Assembly (NCBI GenBank): GCA_905183005.1 | Contig: CAJJDO010000088.1 | Coordinates: forward strand, 124,001-188,000 | Source: Paramecium pentaurelia | Lineage: Eukaryota > Ciliophora > Oligohymenophorea > Peniculida > Parameciidae | Direction of reading: 5' to 3' | Length of the DNA: 64,000 nucleotides | Part shown: in pieces, positions 35,601 to 47,956 of the stretch | Numbering within the stretch: position 1 is the stretch's first letter | Layout of the letters: the number at the start of each line of letters is the position of its first letter | Notes under the pieces: model-generated | Seen by the model: only the letters and a program-made list of their open reading frames with translations | The model's database searches: none | What the model was told of the DNA's origin: nothing | Program-made: the position numbers and the translations under genes

Positions 35601-38600
35601 AAGTTTCATGAAAATACTTTATTTGAATCTGAATATGGATTAATCTAAAAGTATTTTGATAGAATAAAATCTACAGTATAAAATGATATTAATCCATATA
35701 TTTTAAATGTTTCTTTATATGATTTAGAGAGGACATTAAATCAATAATAGATTTAAATAATAGATATTGGAGCTATAAATAATCTTTTAGAATATTTAAG
35801 ATTAAGAAAACATTTTTTAAATATTTAATTAGAAATGAAAGTTTAACATAGAATTTATAAAAAAATACATGGATATCAAAAAATGAGTAAAACAAATGAC
35901 TTATATTTTAAGAGTAATCTAGTTGATTTATAAAGTCAATATAAAAAGAATTAAGCTGTTAAATATTGTTATTCTCCATATTGTTTTGAAATTGATGCAA
36001 CTTAAGAAGTACCTTTCATTTTATTAAAATAATTTGAAATCTTAGTTTTTCAAGATGTAATAGAAGAATTTAGAAATATAATATTATATGATTAAATCAA
36101 TGTGATGTTTCTTTAAACATAAAATGAATTAAGATTTAATTATATTGATGATTATATGAAAGCTTAATTAGATTTGAAGCATTTTTCATAACTTGGTTAT
36201 TTACCACAAAACTCAAAATTAACAATTAAATAAATTAATTAATTTGAATTCAATGAAAAATTGTAAATATTTATAATAAATATTTTAGAATATTAGCAAA
36301 TTTACCTAAAAAACCTTAAGAAATAGATGAATATTTGAAATAAGCTAAATAAACTAAAGCTGAATTATTTATTAAATATGTAAATAAATACAAAGAGAGG
36401 CCAAGAGTAAATTCATTTCAAAGTGATAAAATGTAGATTTTATGTCTAAAAAAGGATTAGAAGTATATTATATAATATATATATAGTTTAAAACTATATT
36501 TAATAAAACGTTTAATTTAAGATTTTTTGAGTATTACTTAATATGAAGCTATTAAAGTTGATATTTTTTATACTTAAATGAGAATTAAAAGAATTTCATA
36601 AGTAATTCCTAATTCTAGTTAAATTGATAAGAATTTTTTATTATCTGTTTAAGAAGAACAATTAGTTTATGTTTAATAATTTAAACAGTTTGCTGAAAGA
36701 TTGGAAACTCACATTCATATAGATCAATTTTATTCTAAAGATGATTTTTAAAAATAAAAGCAATAAGATTCAAATTGGGATCTTAGATAATATTATAAAT
36801 CTATATATTAATACTTGATGGAAGTATTGAGACATAATACAATATATTTAAATTGGTTTGAATTATTACATATGAATGAACTATATCTATTTAATCTATC
36901 ATTTGATTATTATGATTAAACAAAAGAGATGCTTTATTAAGGTAAATTAGGAAAGAACCCTATTAAAAGTGTTTTGGAGTATGATAAGTAAAAAATATAA
37001 TTAATAATTTAGAAATTAAATGGATATTAAATAATGTATATCAGATTAAGTAATAGAATAACGAGCTTTGGTAGCATAAGCAATAGATAAAATGATAGAT
37101 AAAATAAAATCATTTTATTCAATAAACAAAGTTTTTGAATCTTTTAATTAATAAATAGAACTATTCAAATCAAAAAATAAAATTAATGAATTAATACCAG
37201 AAATTAAATAATCATATTTAAATCTTTATTCTAAAACTTATTACATTTATAATTAATGTAAATTCTTAATATCCAAAGATGTAAAATATTAATTATATTT
37301 ATTAGTATCCAGACTCTGAATATTATTAGTAATATTAATTGATTAATTAATGTCTTTTCTTAAAACATTAATTTAGCTCTGTGAATCTTAATTTCTTTAA
37401 AACTATATATGTCAGATATTAAAATATTTATAAGATTAAATAAAAAGAATTATATAGGGATTTTAAGAAATTGGATTCAAATATTTATACAGATTAAATT
37501 AAGATGATCAATTTAGTTTTGCCTATAAATAATGAGACTCTTTTGACTTGTTATCATAATGAATAACATTAAAATATTAGTTTGATGTTATAGGTTCCAG
37601 GTGTTATTGGTGTTAATGAAAGGATTATGTTGAGAAAACAGAATGTCATTAATATTAAAGAATCATGTATTTCAACTCTTTTGTAAGATACATATGTTTT
37701 ATTACAAAATCCATATATTTTTAATATAAGTAGTGTAGAATTGAAATTATATTATCATGATCTTGAAATATAATTAAAAGATTAGAAGATGACTTTGAAA
37801 GAATTAGTATATAATTAACTTACAAATACTTCAATAAAAGCAATGAATGATAATGTTTAATTGTTACAATAATATTTGAATGTTGCTCCAGAATATATAG
37901 AAAAAACAGAAATTATGGATAAATTAGTGTCTAAAATAAATATTGCTATTCCAAGAGTAAAATTCATAAATAGTTTACAAAGTACATTAAGTTAAAAGAA
38001 TGGAGAAATACATAATGCATTGAAAATATCATTCATATAAGGATTTTTGAATAGATTGAGGAACAAATCAATTTAAACTAATCTTTTAGTTAGTGGAATG
38101 GGTTATTCAATTAGTTCATAAGATATTGAAGATTGTCTCAATATTTTAAATAGAGATTTATATACTTTTGCAGAAAATGAAATAACTGCAAGAATGGAAA
38201 CTTTTAATTTGATTTATGAATAATAAAAAACATAAATTAAATAATTAAATAGATAATTAAAAGAAAAGACTTTAGAAAATGAATAATTGAAATAATCTTT
38301 TGATGAAAGATTATAAGCACTTGTTATTGCAAAAAGTAATAAAATATTATTTGATTTGGATATGTTATAATCTAAATTTAGAGATTATTAGAAGTATCTA
38401 AATTAATTAAAATATTTAGGTGTACATAAGGATTAGAAGATAATATTAGAGAATAAATTGAAAGTAAATATAAAATTCATGTTGAACAATTAACTTTTGA
38501 AAGAGATAGAGTTATTTAAAAATTTATGGACTTAAAATAATAATTAATAACTTTATTTACTTAAGAAGTTTAAACTAATTAAGATGCTCTTATTAAATTT

Positions 38601-39208
38601 GTTTAATAAAAAACTAATGAAATGCTATCAGAAATTCCATTATATAAGAGATCTCATAGTGAAAAAAATGATCAAAATGAAAATAGTCATCATGTAGAAC
38701 ACTAAAAAACTGAATTGCTTTTTGAACCATATAAATTCACTAAAGCTTTACATTAATTAAAAGATAAATGGTAATAAGATACTGAAGATTAAAAAATTAA
38801 TTATGAGAAATAAATTTAGTATATTTTAATTCTAATATTAGATTTTATAAATAGTAATGTTTGGAATTTGAAGATTTATAATTTTAATTGAATGAAAGCA
38901 AAAGAAAAGAAACAACTATGAAAATGGAGATTATTACTTTATAATAGACAATTAATTTATTAATTAAATAGAAAGATGATTATGCTGAATAAATTGATTA
39001 ATTGAAATTTGAGAAAAAGAGAATATTGAAATCAAATGATGATTATTAATAATAATTGAAGTAATATAAAGAGAAATTCAAAACATAAGAAGTTAAAAAA
39101 CGAAATGCAATATCAGTAGATAATTATTCCATGACATAATCAATTGTTGAAAGGAAAACCTTGCCAAAATTATTCAAAAGTGAACAAAAACCCAAATTAA
39201 AATTATGA
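32667..39208 (+). CDS. Giant coiled-coil-rich protein, about 2,123 aa
   Basis: Eight exons. Introns at 32921-32942 (22 nt), 33500-33522 (23), 36263-36288 (26), 36988-37012 (25), 37305-37329 (25), 38394-38419 (26) and 38819-38841 (23). Total exon length divides exactly by three, and each junction is forced by a TGA in the unspliced frame. The product is helical throughout, with mixed helices in the first 1,500 residues (LQKLTIELSAFDDSEELI, KYCYSPYCFEIDATQEVPF, RVKFINSL) and a classic coiled coil at the end (QQKTQIKQLNRQLKEKTLEN onward), finishing in a basic tail (RKTLPKLFKSEQKPKLKL). It lacks signal peptide and TM segments. Size and composition suggest an axonemal or basal-body structural protein (CCDC162-like families come to mind), but I cannot name it. 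Start: ATG 32667 is only 10 bp after the U2AF stop; ATG 32784 is an alternative. Confidence 0.75.
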
Positions 39209-39222
39209 TTAAATAATTTAAT

Positions 39223-40624
39223 ATGCAATAATAGACATACATTGAGAGTAGTTACAGTAGTCATAGTAGTAGTAGTAGTGAAAATGAGAATAAAGATGTT
39301 CTTTTCTCACCTGTATTTAATTCTTTGAATACTTCAGTTTAGGGATGCAAACGAGATACAATTACTATCAGAGTAATTTGACATAACCAAATGGTCCAAA
39401 CATGTTTTGCCATAACAATCTTAAGTAGAGAAGACTCCAAAACCAAATAAAAAGCAAGTGGGCAAAAAAACTAAGATTAAAATCAATACATCTTCATCCA
39501 TTTCACCTTAGAAAAAGAAATCAAAAATCAAGAGAGTATATAGACCAACCCTCTATGTAGCCCAAAATGAAAGACATTAAGCCATTAAATTTAGAAAGTG
39601 AGAAGCATCTGTTTTTTGCCATGAAAGCTGCTTACAATCCATAATTTGAATATGTTGAAGTTAAGGTTTCATCTAATTTCTATTTAAAAGGAACTTGGTC
39701 CAGATCAACCTCATCGTAAATATGAAGAAATTGCATTAAAAATTATTGATTAATGTATTAAAGAATTTGGATCTGATTTGAAATATGCTGAACAAGAAGG
39801 AGGTAAACTACTATCAATTGAAGAAACTGAACATTTCTTTAATGATTATATTCATAAATTAGGTGTTTAAGATTTGATATCTTATGAATTTCAAGATCAT
39901 ACTGTAGCTCCAACTAGTGTTGTACATAATCCAACTGATGGAAAAAGTAAAGTTATCATAGGATTACCAATTAATTATCGCATTAATCGTATTGAAGGAG
40001 TATTGAATCATGAGATTGGAACACATTTCATTAGAAAAATAAATGATAGATAATAATAATGGTATAAGAAAAGGTATAAATTAAATTGATCAAGAGCTAA
40101 ATATCATCTGGAACCATACTTAAAACATGAAGAAGGATTGGCTGTTTTGAATCAAGTGCTTCCATAGGCTCTTAAATAGAAAGGCAAACCTTATTTATTT
40201 ATGGCTGCTTTGCATTATATTTCTGTATAAATGATTTATTAATTATAAGTCAATATTAGCTAGTTAAATGAGTTTTGCAAAATTATTCCATGAATTAAGA
40301 CACTTTATTTAAGATGATGAGGCTAGATTCAGAGAATGTTTAAGAGTTAAGAGAGGATTAAAGGATACATCATAATCAGGAGGAATGTATAAAGATTAAG
40401 TATATTTGACTGGAGCAATCAAAATTTTGAAATATAGAGGCAAATTAAATTTTATTCATTTACATAGTGGAAAAATAACAATTAAAGATTGTATACGTTT
40501 GGGAGAAATTGGATAAATATATACAAAAAATATTTATATTCCACCATTTTTACAAGAATTAGAATAATATAAAAGAGGTTTGGATAAAATAGCATAATAA
40601 AATTTCATTAATTTTGTATGTTGA
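39223..40624 (+). CDS. MATCAP-type metallopeptidase (tubulin tyrosine carboxypeptidase family, DUF1704)
   Basis: 426 residues after five introns: 39313-39337 (25 nt, ends CAG), 39536-39560 (25), 39666-39690 (25, starts GTT), 40074-40094 (21) and 40225-40249 (25). A Ser/Lys-rich N-terminus (SSSSSENEN, KPNKKQVGKK) precedes the catalytic domain. The zinc motif is NHEIGTHFIRKIN, with HExxxH at about 238-243 and the third ligand in HEEGLAVLNQVL about 30 residues later. C-terminal family blocks are ECLRVKRGLKDTS, GGMYKDQVYLTGA and FLQELEQYKRGLDKI. Vertebrate MATCAP (KIAA0895L) removes the C-terminal Tyr of alpha-tubulin, so detyrosination of ciliary or cortical microtubules is the likely role. Starts 14 bp after the preceding stop. 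Confidence 0.88.
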
Positions 40625-40897
40625 GACTAATAATTATATAAATTAATTATCTAATATATTAAGATTATATATATCCTTTAAATATTTATTATAAATTTAT
40701 AATGGTAACTAATTCTTTAAATAATAATATGTAAAATTCTATTTATAAATAGAATTTATAGATTATAAATATTATTGTACTTTAAGACAAATATAATAAA
40801 TTATATCTTTCATTAAGATTTGTTTCTAATATTTTGATATTTTTAAGTAAGTTTATTTAAAAATTATTCTTTTTTTAATTATAAAATATAATAATAA

Positions 40898-42257
40898 TCA
40901 ATGACTTGTTAATTTAACTATTGTATAGATAAATGAACATAATCCTCCACATATTCCAAATGATAGAATTCCATAATAAGTGAATTTACTCTTTCTCTTT
41001 AATTCATCATTTTCAAAATATTTTTTATGAATCAATATTGGAAATAGAAAATTCAAAGAAGCTCCACCTATTGCTCCTAATATATTCACAAAATAAGCAA
41101 ATTTAGGAATAGAATAACCAATCAATCCTAATAATATATTGATAAGTGATCTTATTGCTAATCTACGGAAACTTGAGTATTTCAATTCAGGATTTATGTA
41201 ACTTTTTAATTTTTCAATTCTCTCTATCTATTAAAATGCTGGTAACACTTAAAGAGGATATGAACAGATCAATCCAAAAGCATAACAAATTTAAATTACA
41301 TAAGATAAAGGATTATTGTCAAGACAAAATAAGATAATTTATTGACTTTTCATTCTACTTCCCATACCCCAAACTGATAGTAATGTAAATGCAAGAAATA
41401 ATCCTAAATTGAAATATGAAACCACATTAAAAAGCTAATTAATAAAAGAATAATATCTTACATTCTTAAATTTATTAGGTTCTGACATTGTAACTCTAAT
41501 TGCAAAAGCAAGAGGAAGAACTCCAAAACCATAGGCTGTTACTCCTATAATCATAGGAAATTACTCAAAGTGTGCCAAATTCATCACATTCTCTTTGATT
41601 CCATCTCCCTCAAGTATTTGATAGAAGTCATAGACTAAATTGATAAATTCAAACTTTCTTACATGTAATATAAACTAAACCAACTAGGATGAGAGCATTA
41701 GCAAATAGACTTAGTTTAGCAAATCGAGCCATATTGTCAATAAAAGAAAGAGGAAGCACAATACAGAATGCCATTATTAGATATATCCAATTACCAGCTC
41801 CAGATTAACTATCAGCATTTGAAAATATATGAGCAAAGAAGGAAATAAAAAATATTAAATATGCTACAGCCTTTCCTAATTAATAGGCAATCAAAACGAC
41901 TTTTGTAATTTATTTCCCCTTCTCTCCATATGTGACTTCGGCCACTTCTGTGAGACCTTGATTTTCTTTATTTTCTGCATTTGCTACTTCAATTAAGTAA
42001 TGAACGCATAATAATAGCATATAAGCACTTATTAAAAAGATGAATATTGACAAAAGCCATCCTCCAACATAAAAACTAAATGGCATTGCCAATATTCCTG
42101 ATCCTACATATCCTTTAATAAGTGTCATTGCACTATCCTTATATGTTCCTTTGACAGGTGCCTTCCCTGTATAAGGTTTTTCATGCATATAAACTTAATC
42201 AAAGTTTTTCTCTGCATCTTGGTTTTAGTTATTAACGCTCTCATAAACTTGAGACAT
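40898..42257 (-). CDS. AAAP-family amino-acid transporter (SLC36/SLC38-like)
   Basis: About 434-443 residues. A 28-nt intron (41635-41662) is required. A second, 27-nt GTA...TAG segment (41435-41461) keeps frame whether removed or not and is probably an intron. A short hydrophilic N-terminus leads into TM1 with the family signature (LIKGYVGSGILAMPFSFYVGGW), followed by about nine further TM helices (LGKAVAYLIFFISFFAHIF, WIYLIMAFCIVLPLSFI, FPMIIGVTAYGFGVLPLAF, YVIQICYAFGLICSYPLQVL, FAYFVNILGAIGGASLNFLF). These proteins move neutral amino acids by proton or sodium symport across plasma or lysosomal membranes. Substrate cannot be told. Confidence 0.85.
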
Positions 42258-42719
42258 TTTTTTAATTAATAGATTAATATAAGAATTCTTAATCAATTTT
42301 TAATAGGTTTAAGTCATTTCTCTCATTATTTAATCATTCTTTATCAGAGAATCAAGTATAAATAGATTACTTCTTATTATTTAGATATAATAAATAAATC
42401 ACTATTTCATTTTTTGAATTATAAAATGATGAAAAAAATTGTATTAACCTTAAAAGAAAGTAATAGTTAATAATGGTATTTTAGGTAGTTATCTAAAATT
42501 AAAAAACTTAGACTTAATTTTGTTTAAGTATCAACAATATTATTTATGGAATACTATTTATAAAAAGATCTTAGATTTTTGAATTTTGTTTCTATTATCT
42601 AAATAATCATGTATTTATAGATTATTTATAATCTATTAAGTCTTATTCTTTGTTTTTTTAAATAGATTATATATGCTGACTGAGAATAATAATAATCTGA
42701 ATTAATATCATAGTCATTA
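42258..42719. other. Intergenic, no gene seen
   Basis: 462 bp of A+T-rich DNA upstream of the transporter gene and downstream of the small gene at 42720. No supported frame or repeat. Confidence 0.55.
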
Positions 42720-42984
42720 TCAATTCTTGCGTATATTCTTATTGATTGGATATTGGGGTTCACCAGTTACATCATCAAGATCTGGAGCTGCTTCTTGCTA
42801 AATTCTTTGTAATTTATACTCTTGCTTCCAAAAAGAATTCATTATAACCCCTAAACACTGTGTAGACATTATATGCTATAAGACATAGGATCCCATTAAC
42901 AACGTACACATGAGCTTTGTTAGCCATCTTAAAGCCTTTAGCCTCGGCCTTTGATAAAAGAGCATCCAATTTTTTCCAAATCAT
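42720..42984 (-). CDS. Small single-TM protein, 80 aa
   Basis: ATG at 42982-42984, TGA at 42720-42722, one 22-nt intron (42798-42819). An amphipathic basic N-terminus (MIWKKLDALLSKAEAKGF) is followed by one hydrophobic helix (VYVVNGILCLIAYNVYTVF) and a hydrophilic, proline-containing tail (APDLDDVTGEPQYP). Base composition is clearly less A+T-rich than the surroundings, as in highly expressed genes. The layout resembles small accessory subunits of mitochondrial inner-membrane complexes, but no family is recognised. Confidence 0.75.
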
Positions 42985-43257
42985 TATAAAAAATAACACA
43001 ATTATATTTTAGAATATTAGAATTTTATTATGATTAAAATATGAAAGACATTTCCTTAAGAATAATTAAAAATTAGTATAAAATCATTGCAGAACCAATC
43101 TATGTAATATATTCATTTCTTTTATAAAAATTTAAGTAATTAAGTTCCTTAAGTAGTTTTAAGGCGTCCATTAGAAATTTATTTTTATAATGCTATTAAA
43201 CTCTTACCTACTTATTCAAAACTCTAACTAGAAACTGTTTATTCTTATTTCTAAGAG

Positions 43258-44156
43258 TCAAACTACAATAATAAATTATTAATTAACCTTAGATAATGCT
43301 TTACATTTATTGATCTACATTTATTTTTCAGGACTAGTTGTTTAATGTTATAATTCATTGATTTTATCTGACCTCTAGAGTTTATGTCTACCATTGTCTC
43401 TTTATCTTTCAGTTTCTGTAATTTTAGATTCGAGAATTTGCTACGTCTCATCATTTACTCGCTGCAACCCTAATTCTCTTTTTGCAGATAGTTGTCTTCT
43501 TCCTTTTGATAGAGATCGATCAGCATCAGTATGACAAACCTTCAGGAAAGTCTTGAAATTTGCCTCATAAGTAGAATTATGAATATTCTTTTGAACTTTA
43601 TTTTGAACGAATTTCCCCAATCTCTCAAAAGCAGATGGAGTTTTCCTATGTATAATTTCTATAGGCGAGTTTTCTTAAAGCTTCTTGTTTTATTCCTAGA
43701 AAATATTAATTAGATACTTTAATAATCTACTCTAATGATTTTATTTTATCTTGTTGCTGTTAAATTATGAGTTCCTTTTCTACAGTAATTTCTTCGATTT
43801 TTTACATCAAGCTTTCGATTTACAATTTTTGTTATTGTTCCACTCTTATATGGGAACGTATTGAAGCCTCAAGATTTTGTATAATTGATTCATAATCATT
43901 ATTAATATGTTCTTCTAATTATTCTTCAAATAGTATCTTGATTCTATAATGGTATTAAATAACATAGCAACCGATTCAGATAAGCTACAATTTAAAGTAT
44001 GTATTCATATTATTATATTTCCGACTATCCACAAATCTCTTTCGTAGTTAATTTATTCATTTATTAATAAGCTTCCACGACATCCTTATATGTAAAACAT
44101 TATACTTTATCAATAATATCCAGCACATCTATTAATAGCTATTTTATACTCTGCAT
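43258..44156 (-). CDS. Coiled-coil hypothetical protein, 282 aa
   Basis: ATG at 44154-44156, TGA at 43258-43260. Introns 43944-43971 (28 nt, starts GTT) and 43696-43717 (22 nt, GTA...TAG). The N-terminal 65 residues look like a small helical domain (LLIDVLDIIDKVQCFTYKDV, YEYILQIVAYLNRI). Residues about 70-150 form a coiled coil (EEQLEEHINNDYESIIQNLE, QQQDKIKSLEQIIKEQNKKL). The C-terminal half is basic and polar (RKTPSAFERLGKFVQNKVQK). Both junctions are forced by TGA codons. No family recognised. Confidence 0.7.
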
Positions 44157-44361
44157 AAATATATATAAATTAATAAAAAACACCAAGATCTTAATACTAC
44201 ATTATTGAATAAGAAAAGATTGATTATTTATTCTTGTTTATATTTGACAATGAAATTAGTAATGTTGTAAATTATTATCTATTAATAAGAAATTAATATA
44301 AGAAAATTGTGTAATAAAAGATGGACACTGATATTTATTTTTGATAAATTAATATATATAA

Positions 44362-45912
44362 ATGTTAAGTTTGTATAGAAATCAGTTGATGGGATAATAA
44401 AAAAAGGTGCTTCTTATTGGAAGTGGTTTGATGGCAGAAGCTGTCATTGATTAATTATTGAAGAGAAATGACGTACTATATGGATACATTTTTAGAATTT
44501 TGTCGTTGTTGCTTCAGCTCATGTCGAAGATGCTAGAAAAGTCATTTAGAATAAATAGAGATGTTCAGCTCATCATTTAGATGTTACAGAAACAGAAGAA
44601 TTAAGAAAATTTGTTAAGAATTCTGATATTGTGATAGCTTATATTCCACCACAATTTATTGTTCCTATAGCTAGAATATGTGCAGAAGTAGGGAGATCAA
44701 TGATAACATCATAATATACATTTCCAGAGATCAGAGCTTTAGAAGAAGAATGTAAAAAAAAAGGAATTATAATGTTAAATGAAATTGGGTTAGATCCAGG
44801 AATTGATCATTTAGCAACAGTTAAAGTTAGGGATGAAGTTTATGCAAAAGGAGGAAAGTAAGAAAATAAAATAAATTAAGAATCATTGAATATGAATCAT
44901 GGTGTGGAGGTGTGCCAAGTCCAGAGTTCTGTGATAATCCTTTTGGTTATAAATTTTCATGGAGTCCATTTGCAGCAATTAGGAATATCAACAATGATGC
45001 CAAATATTTAGAAAATGGAGTTTAAAAGTATATTCCAGCATCTGAGTTACTTTACTCAACAGAGATTATTCATGTTAATCCATCATTATAGATGGAAGGA
45101 TATCCAAATAGAGATAGTTTGCCTTATTAAGAATTATATGGTTTAAAAGATTGTTAGAAACTAGTAAGAGGAACATTAAGATATCAAGGACATTGTGTAT
45201 TAATGGCAGCAATGAAGGCTTTGGGATTTGCATCAGAAGAGACTATAAAGGTTGATAGAGAGATGAGTTGGTTTGAATATTTACTCAGTAATATAAGGTT
45301 TGAATCTTGTTCAAGTAATTTTTTGGCTAATCATCATATTACTTAATTAGCTAATACTATAGATTAGAAGTTATTTACATTAGCTCAATTGGAAACATTA
45401 TTAACTAAAGTGTTTAATCGTGTGTTTTCTTAATATTATTATAAAGATAAAAGTGAAGAATAATTATATAAGGATGCTGAATAAATAACTTATACTTTGA
45501 AATGGATGGGAGTATTTGATCCTAAAAATCTGATTTTGAATAATGTCACTCATGTCCATAATTTTGCTGCTCATCTTCAAACTCTTATGAATTATAGATA
45601 AGGTGAAACTGATTTAGTAGCCATGTAACACATCTTCAAAATTGTTTATCCCAATGATCCCAGAGTTTATGTCAAAAAGTCTACTATGGTTAAGATTGGA
45701 CATAGAAATGGAAAGTATTCTCTATATCTAATAAATTTAGATCTGCAATGGCTATTACAGTAGGTGTTCCAACTGCTGTGGCTACTTAATTGATTTTGGA
45801 TGGAGTGATCAAGGCTACTGGAGTTCATATGCCAAACATTTCAGAGATCAATACTCCTTTGTATGAAGAACTCAAGAAGGAAGGCATTTATTGTGAAGAA
45901 GAAGATTATTGA
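44362..45912 (+). CDS. Saccharopine dehydrogenase (glutamate-forming type)
   Basis: 492 residues after introns 44473-44495 (23 nt), 44858-44880 (23, ends AAG) and 45715-45740 (26). N-terminal Rossmann fold with KKVLLIGSGLMAEAVIDQL (NAD(P)-binding Gly motif at ~20-24), then DIVIAYIPPQFIVPIARIC, GLDPGIDHLATVKV and ESWCGGVPSPEFCDNPFGYK, all hallmarks of the C-terminal half of AASS / yeast Lys9. It ends TPLYEELKKEGIYCEEEDY. The enzyme oxidises saccharopine to glutamate plus aminoadipate semialdehyde in lysine breakdown. It is monofunctional here: no lysine-ketoglutarate reductase domain is fused upstream. The first residues are hydrophobic/basic, so mitochondrial targeting is possible but not clear. 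Confidence 0.93.
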
Positions 45913-46038
45913 GATTGCAGTTATTCGAATATATAGATTATTCCAATTTATTATTTTATCATCTTGTCACTATAAAAGAAATAAAAAGATAATTAACATA
46001 TGTATAAATATATATATTTATATGTTATACTAAACAAA

Positions 46039-46339
46039 TCATCCACTTTTGAATAAGAGTATTGCAACTTATCCCATATAAAAATAAATGAAATGCTTTG
46101 TCTCATGTGTAACATAAGATCCAAAGTTTCTGCCAACTATGCAATGCCATGTTGGATTATACTTTTTATCAAATTCCTTTTTAATGAATGCCTAAAATCT
46201 TAATAATTAGATTTACAGCAATATCTTTTTCAATATTGAATTTCTCCAATGCTTAATTGGCACAATCGATTGCATCTTATTGCATTTCTTCTGACATATC
46301 TGCATTCTTTACTACTGCTTTTCTATCTGCTTAAGCCAT
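46039..46339 (-). CDS. Dynein light chain LC8
   Basis: 91 residues (family 89) after one 25-nt intron (46192-46216). Reads MAQADRKAVVKNADMSEEMQ, then FIKKEFDKKYNPTWHCIVGR and NFGSYVTHETKHFIYFYMGQ, ending VAILLFKSG: the full LC8/DYNLL fold with its target-binding strand. LC8 is a dimeric hub found in cytoplasmic and axonemal dyneins, radial spokes and many other partners. Less A+T-rich than flanking DNA, consistent with high expression. Confidence 0.96.
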
Positions 46340-46427
46340 TTAACTTGATTTAATTTTTAAATTTATTAATAACTATCTTCATTTTATATGATGCAAATTT
46401 ATATAGTACTTTTAATTTATGAATTTA

Positions 46428-47370
46428 TCAGTCAAATTTTACAGGTTATCTACATTTTGGACATTCTAATCGAGCTTTCAACCAATCAGCAATACAAATC
46501 TTATGATAAACATGATAACTGTGACAATCTAATCTTACAAACTCTTCCCCTTCAATAAATTCCTATAGACATATTACACATTCATTATCCTCACTTATTT
46601 TATCCAATCCAACCATTTCAATCTTTAATTTCTTTAGGTTTTCTTGGCTTGCCCCAACTCTATTAATTTTTTAAAGATTGTGCATATTAATACAATAAGC
46701 AAAAGGTAATACAAGCAAGTAAATCACAAATATTAAAATAGGAATCCCTAAAGAGATATACCTCATTATTAAATAAGTGAAGGCCACACCCCAAGTAAAA
46801 TCAAATTCTGATATCCCAATTTTACATGATCCATATAAATTCCTAAATATTACTATTTATGTGAATAAAAAAACCACTAAATCTAATCTATAAATTCATA
46901 GTAATATTTATACAGAATCGTCAAATATTTAATGAACTTGTAGCAATTATGATAATCTGATATAGCATCCTATAAATATTTAGAATTAGTGAACGAAAAC
47001 TCAGGATAGGGTAATCTATTCTCATTTTCATTTTAGTTTATTTCTCCCAAATCACACCATATTATCAATAATAAATATAACATTTGAAAAGCTTACTATA
47101 TAGAATTTGTAAAGTACCATTACATTAACTATTATAGCAAAAATAAAAAATTCTCTTAAAGTTGTATTTTAGCAAGGTGGTGGTAATAAAGCCAAGGCTA
47201 AAAACAATAGCAAAAGTTCTATGAAGGAAAATATCAATTTAAAAACAGCTTCATTACGCAGATTCTTATATACAATTATTTAATTAGATCTAAATGCTTA
47301 TATATTTGAAGTATTTTAAGCAGTCTAGTTTTCTTATTAATTTTAAATTAATCTAAATACCCAATTACAT
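46428..47370 (-). CDS. Membrane-anchored RING-H2 E3 ubiquitin ligase
   Basis: 287 residues after introns 47249-47273 (25 nt, ends AAG), 47096-47123 (28) and 46888-46913 (26). Four hydrophobic helices are visible: FSFIELLLLFLALALLP, FIFAIIVNQAFQMLYLLLII, LLDLVVFLFTQIVIF and SLGIPILIFVIYLLVLPFAY. They precede a cytosolic C-terminal RING-H2 finger: ECVICLQEF, 9 residues, LDCHSYHVYHKICIADWL, ECPKCRQP. The eight Cys/His ligands are in C3H2C3 order. Multi-TM RING-H2 proteins of this layout act in ER, endosomal or plasma-membrane ubiquitination; the substrate is unknown. The protein ends eleven residues or fewer after the last ligand. Confidence 0.85.
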
Positions 47371-47956
47371 GATATTAATAATCTGTTAATCAGTTAGTTG
47401 TTCTTCAGGTGAGATTTATTGCATAAGTTTTGATTTTACTTTTTATATTAATTATAATATTTTATTCAAATCAAACATGAAGTTATTTTTAGTGAATAGT
47501 AGATATATCTTTTTCTAGAATGAAAATAAAATAGTAAAAGTTAAAAAATGAAAAAATATTATTTAAATTTTTATCAGAAACTCACAACTTACAAATAGAT
47601 TATGTAAGGAATGAATTTATTTGATAAAACTTTAATTATTAAGATTTTAAATATAGGATAATTATTAGAAAATATCAATATTATAAAAGTGAAAATAAAG
47701 AAAACATTATATTAGGTTTTTTAAACAAATCTGTTGATTTGAGAGATGACAATTTCTCTCGCATTTAACCAATAAATAATTTATTATAATAATTTATATT
47801 TTTTTATTGATTAGACCCTAAAATCATCTCATTAATCTATAATTGATTACAAAGATTATAGCTAAAACTGGGGCTATTAGAAATAGTTATTGTTATGATG
47901 TTGTTCTAAATAATTTTAAACATCAATATTATTTTATTTAACGATTTTAATATAAC
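47371..47956. other. Divergent intergenic region, no convincing gene
   Basis: 586 bp between the RING gene and the plus-strand polyQ gene. A 63-codon plus-strand frame (about 47548-47743) exists but has low-complexity composition and no other support. It presumably contains both promoters. Confidence 0.5.

Noticed and set aside
44362..45912. Bifunctional lysine-ketoglutarate reductase/saccharopine dehydrogenase
   Set aside because: The protein starts directly at the Rossmann fold of the dehydrogenase half; no reductase domain precedes it.
47548..47743. 63-codon plus-strand frame upstream of the polyQ gene
   Set aside because: Low-complexity composition, no intron signature, and expected by chance in this A+T-rich code with one stop codon.
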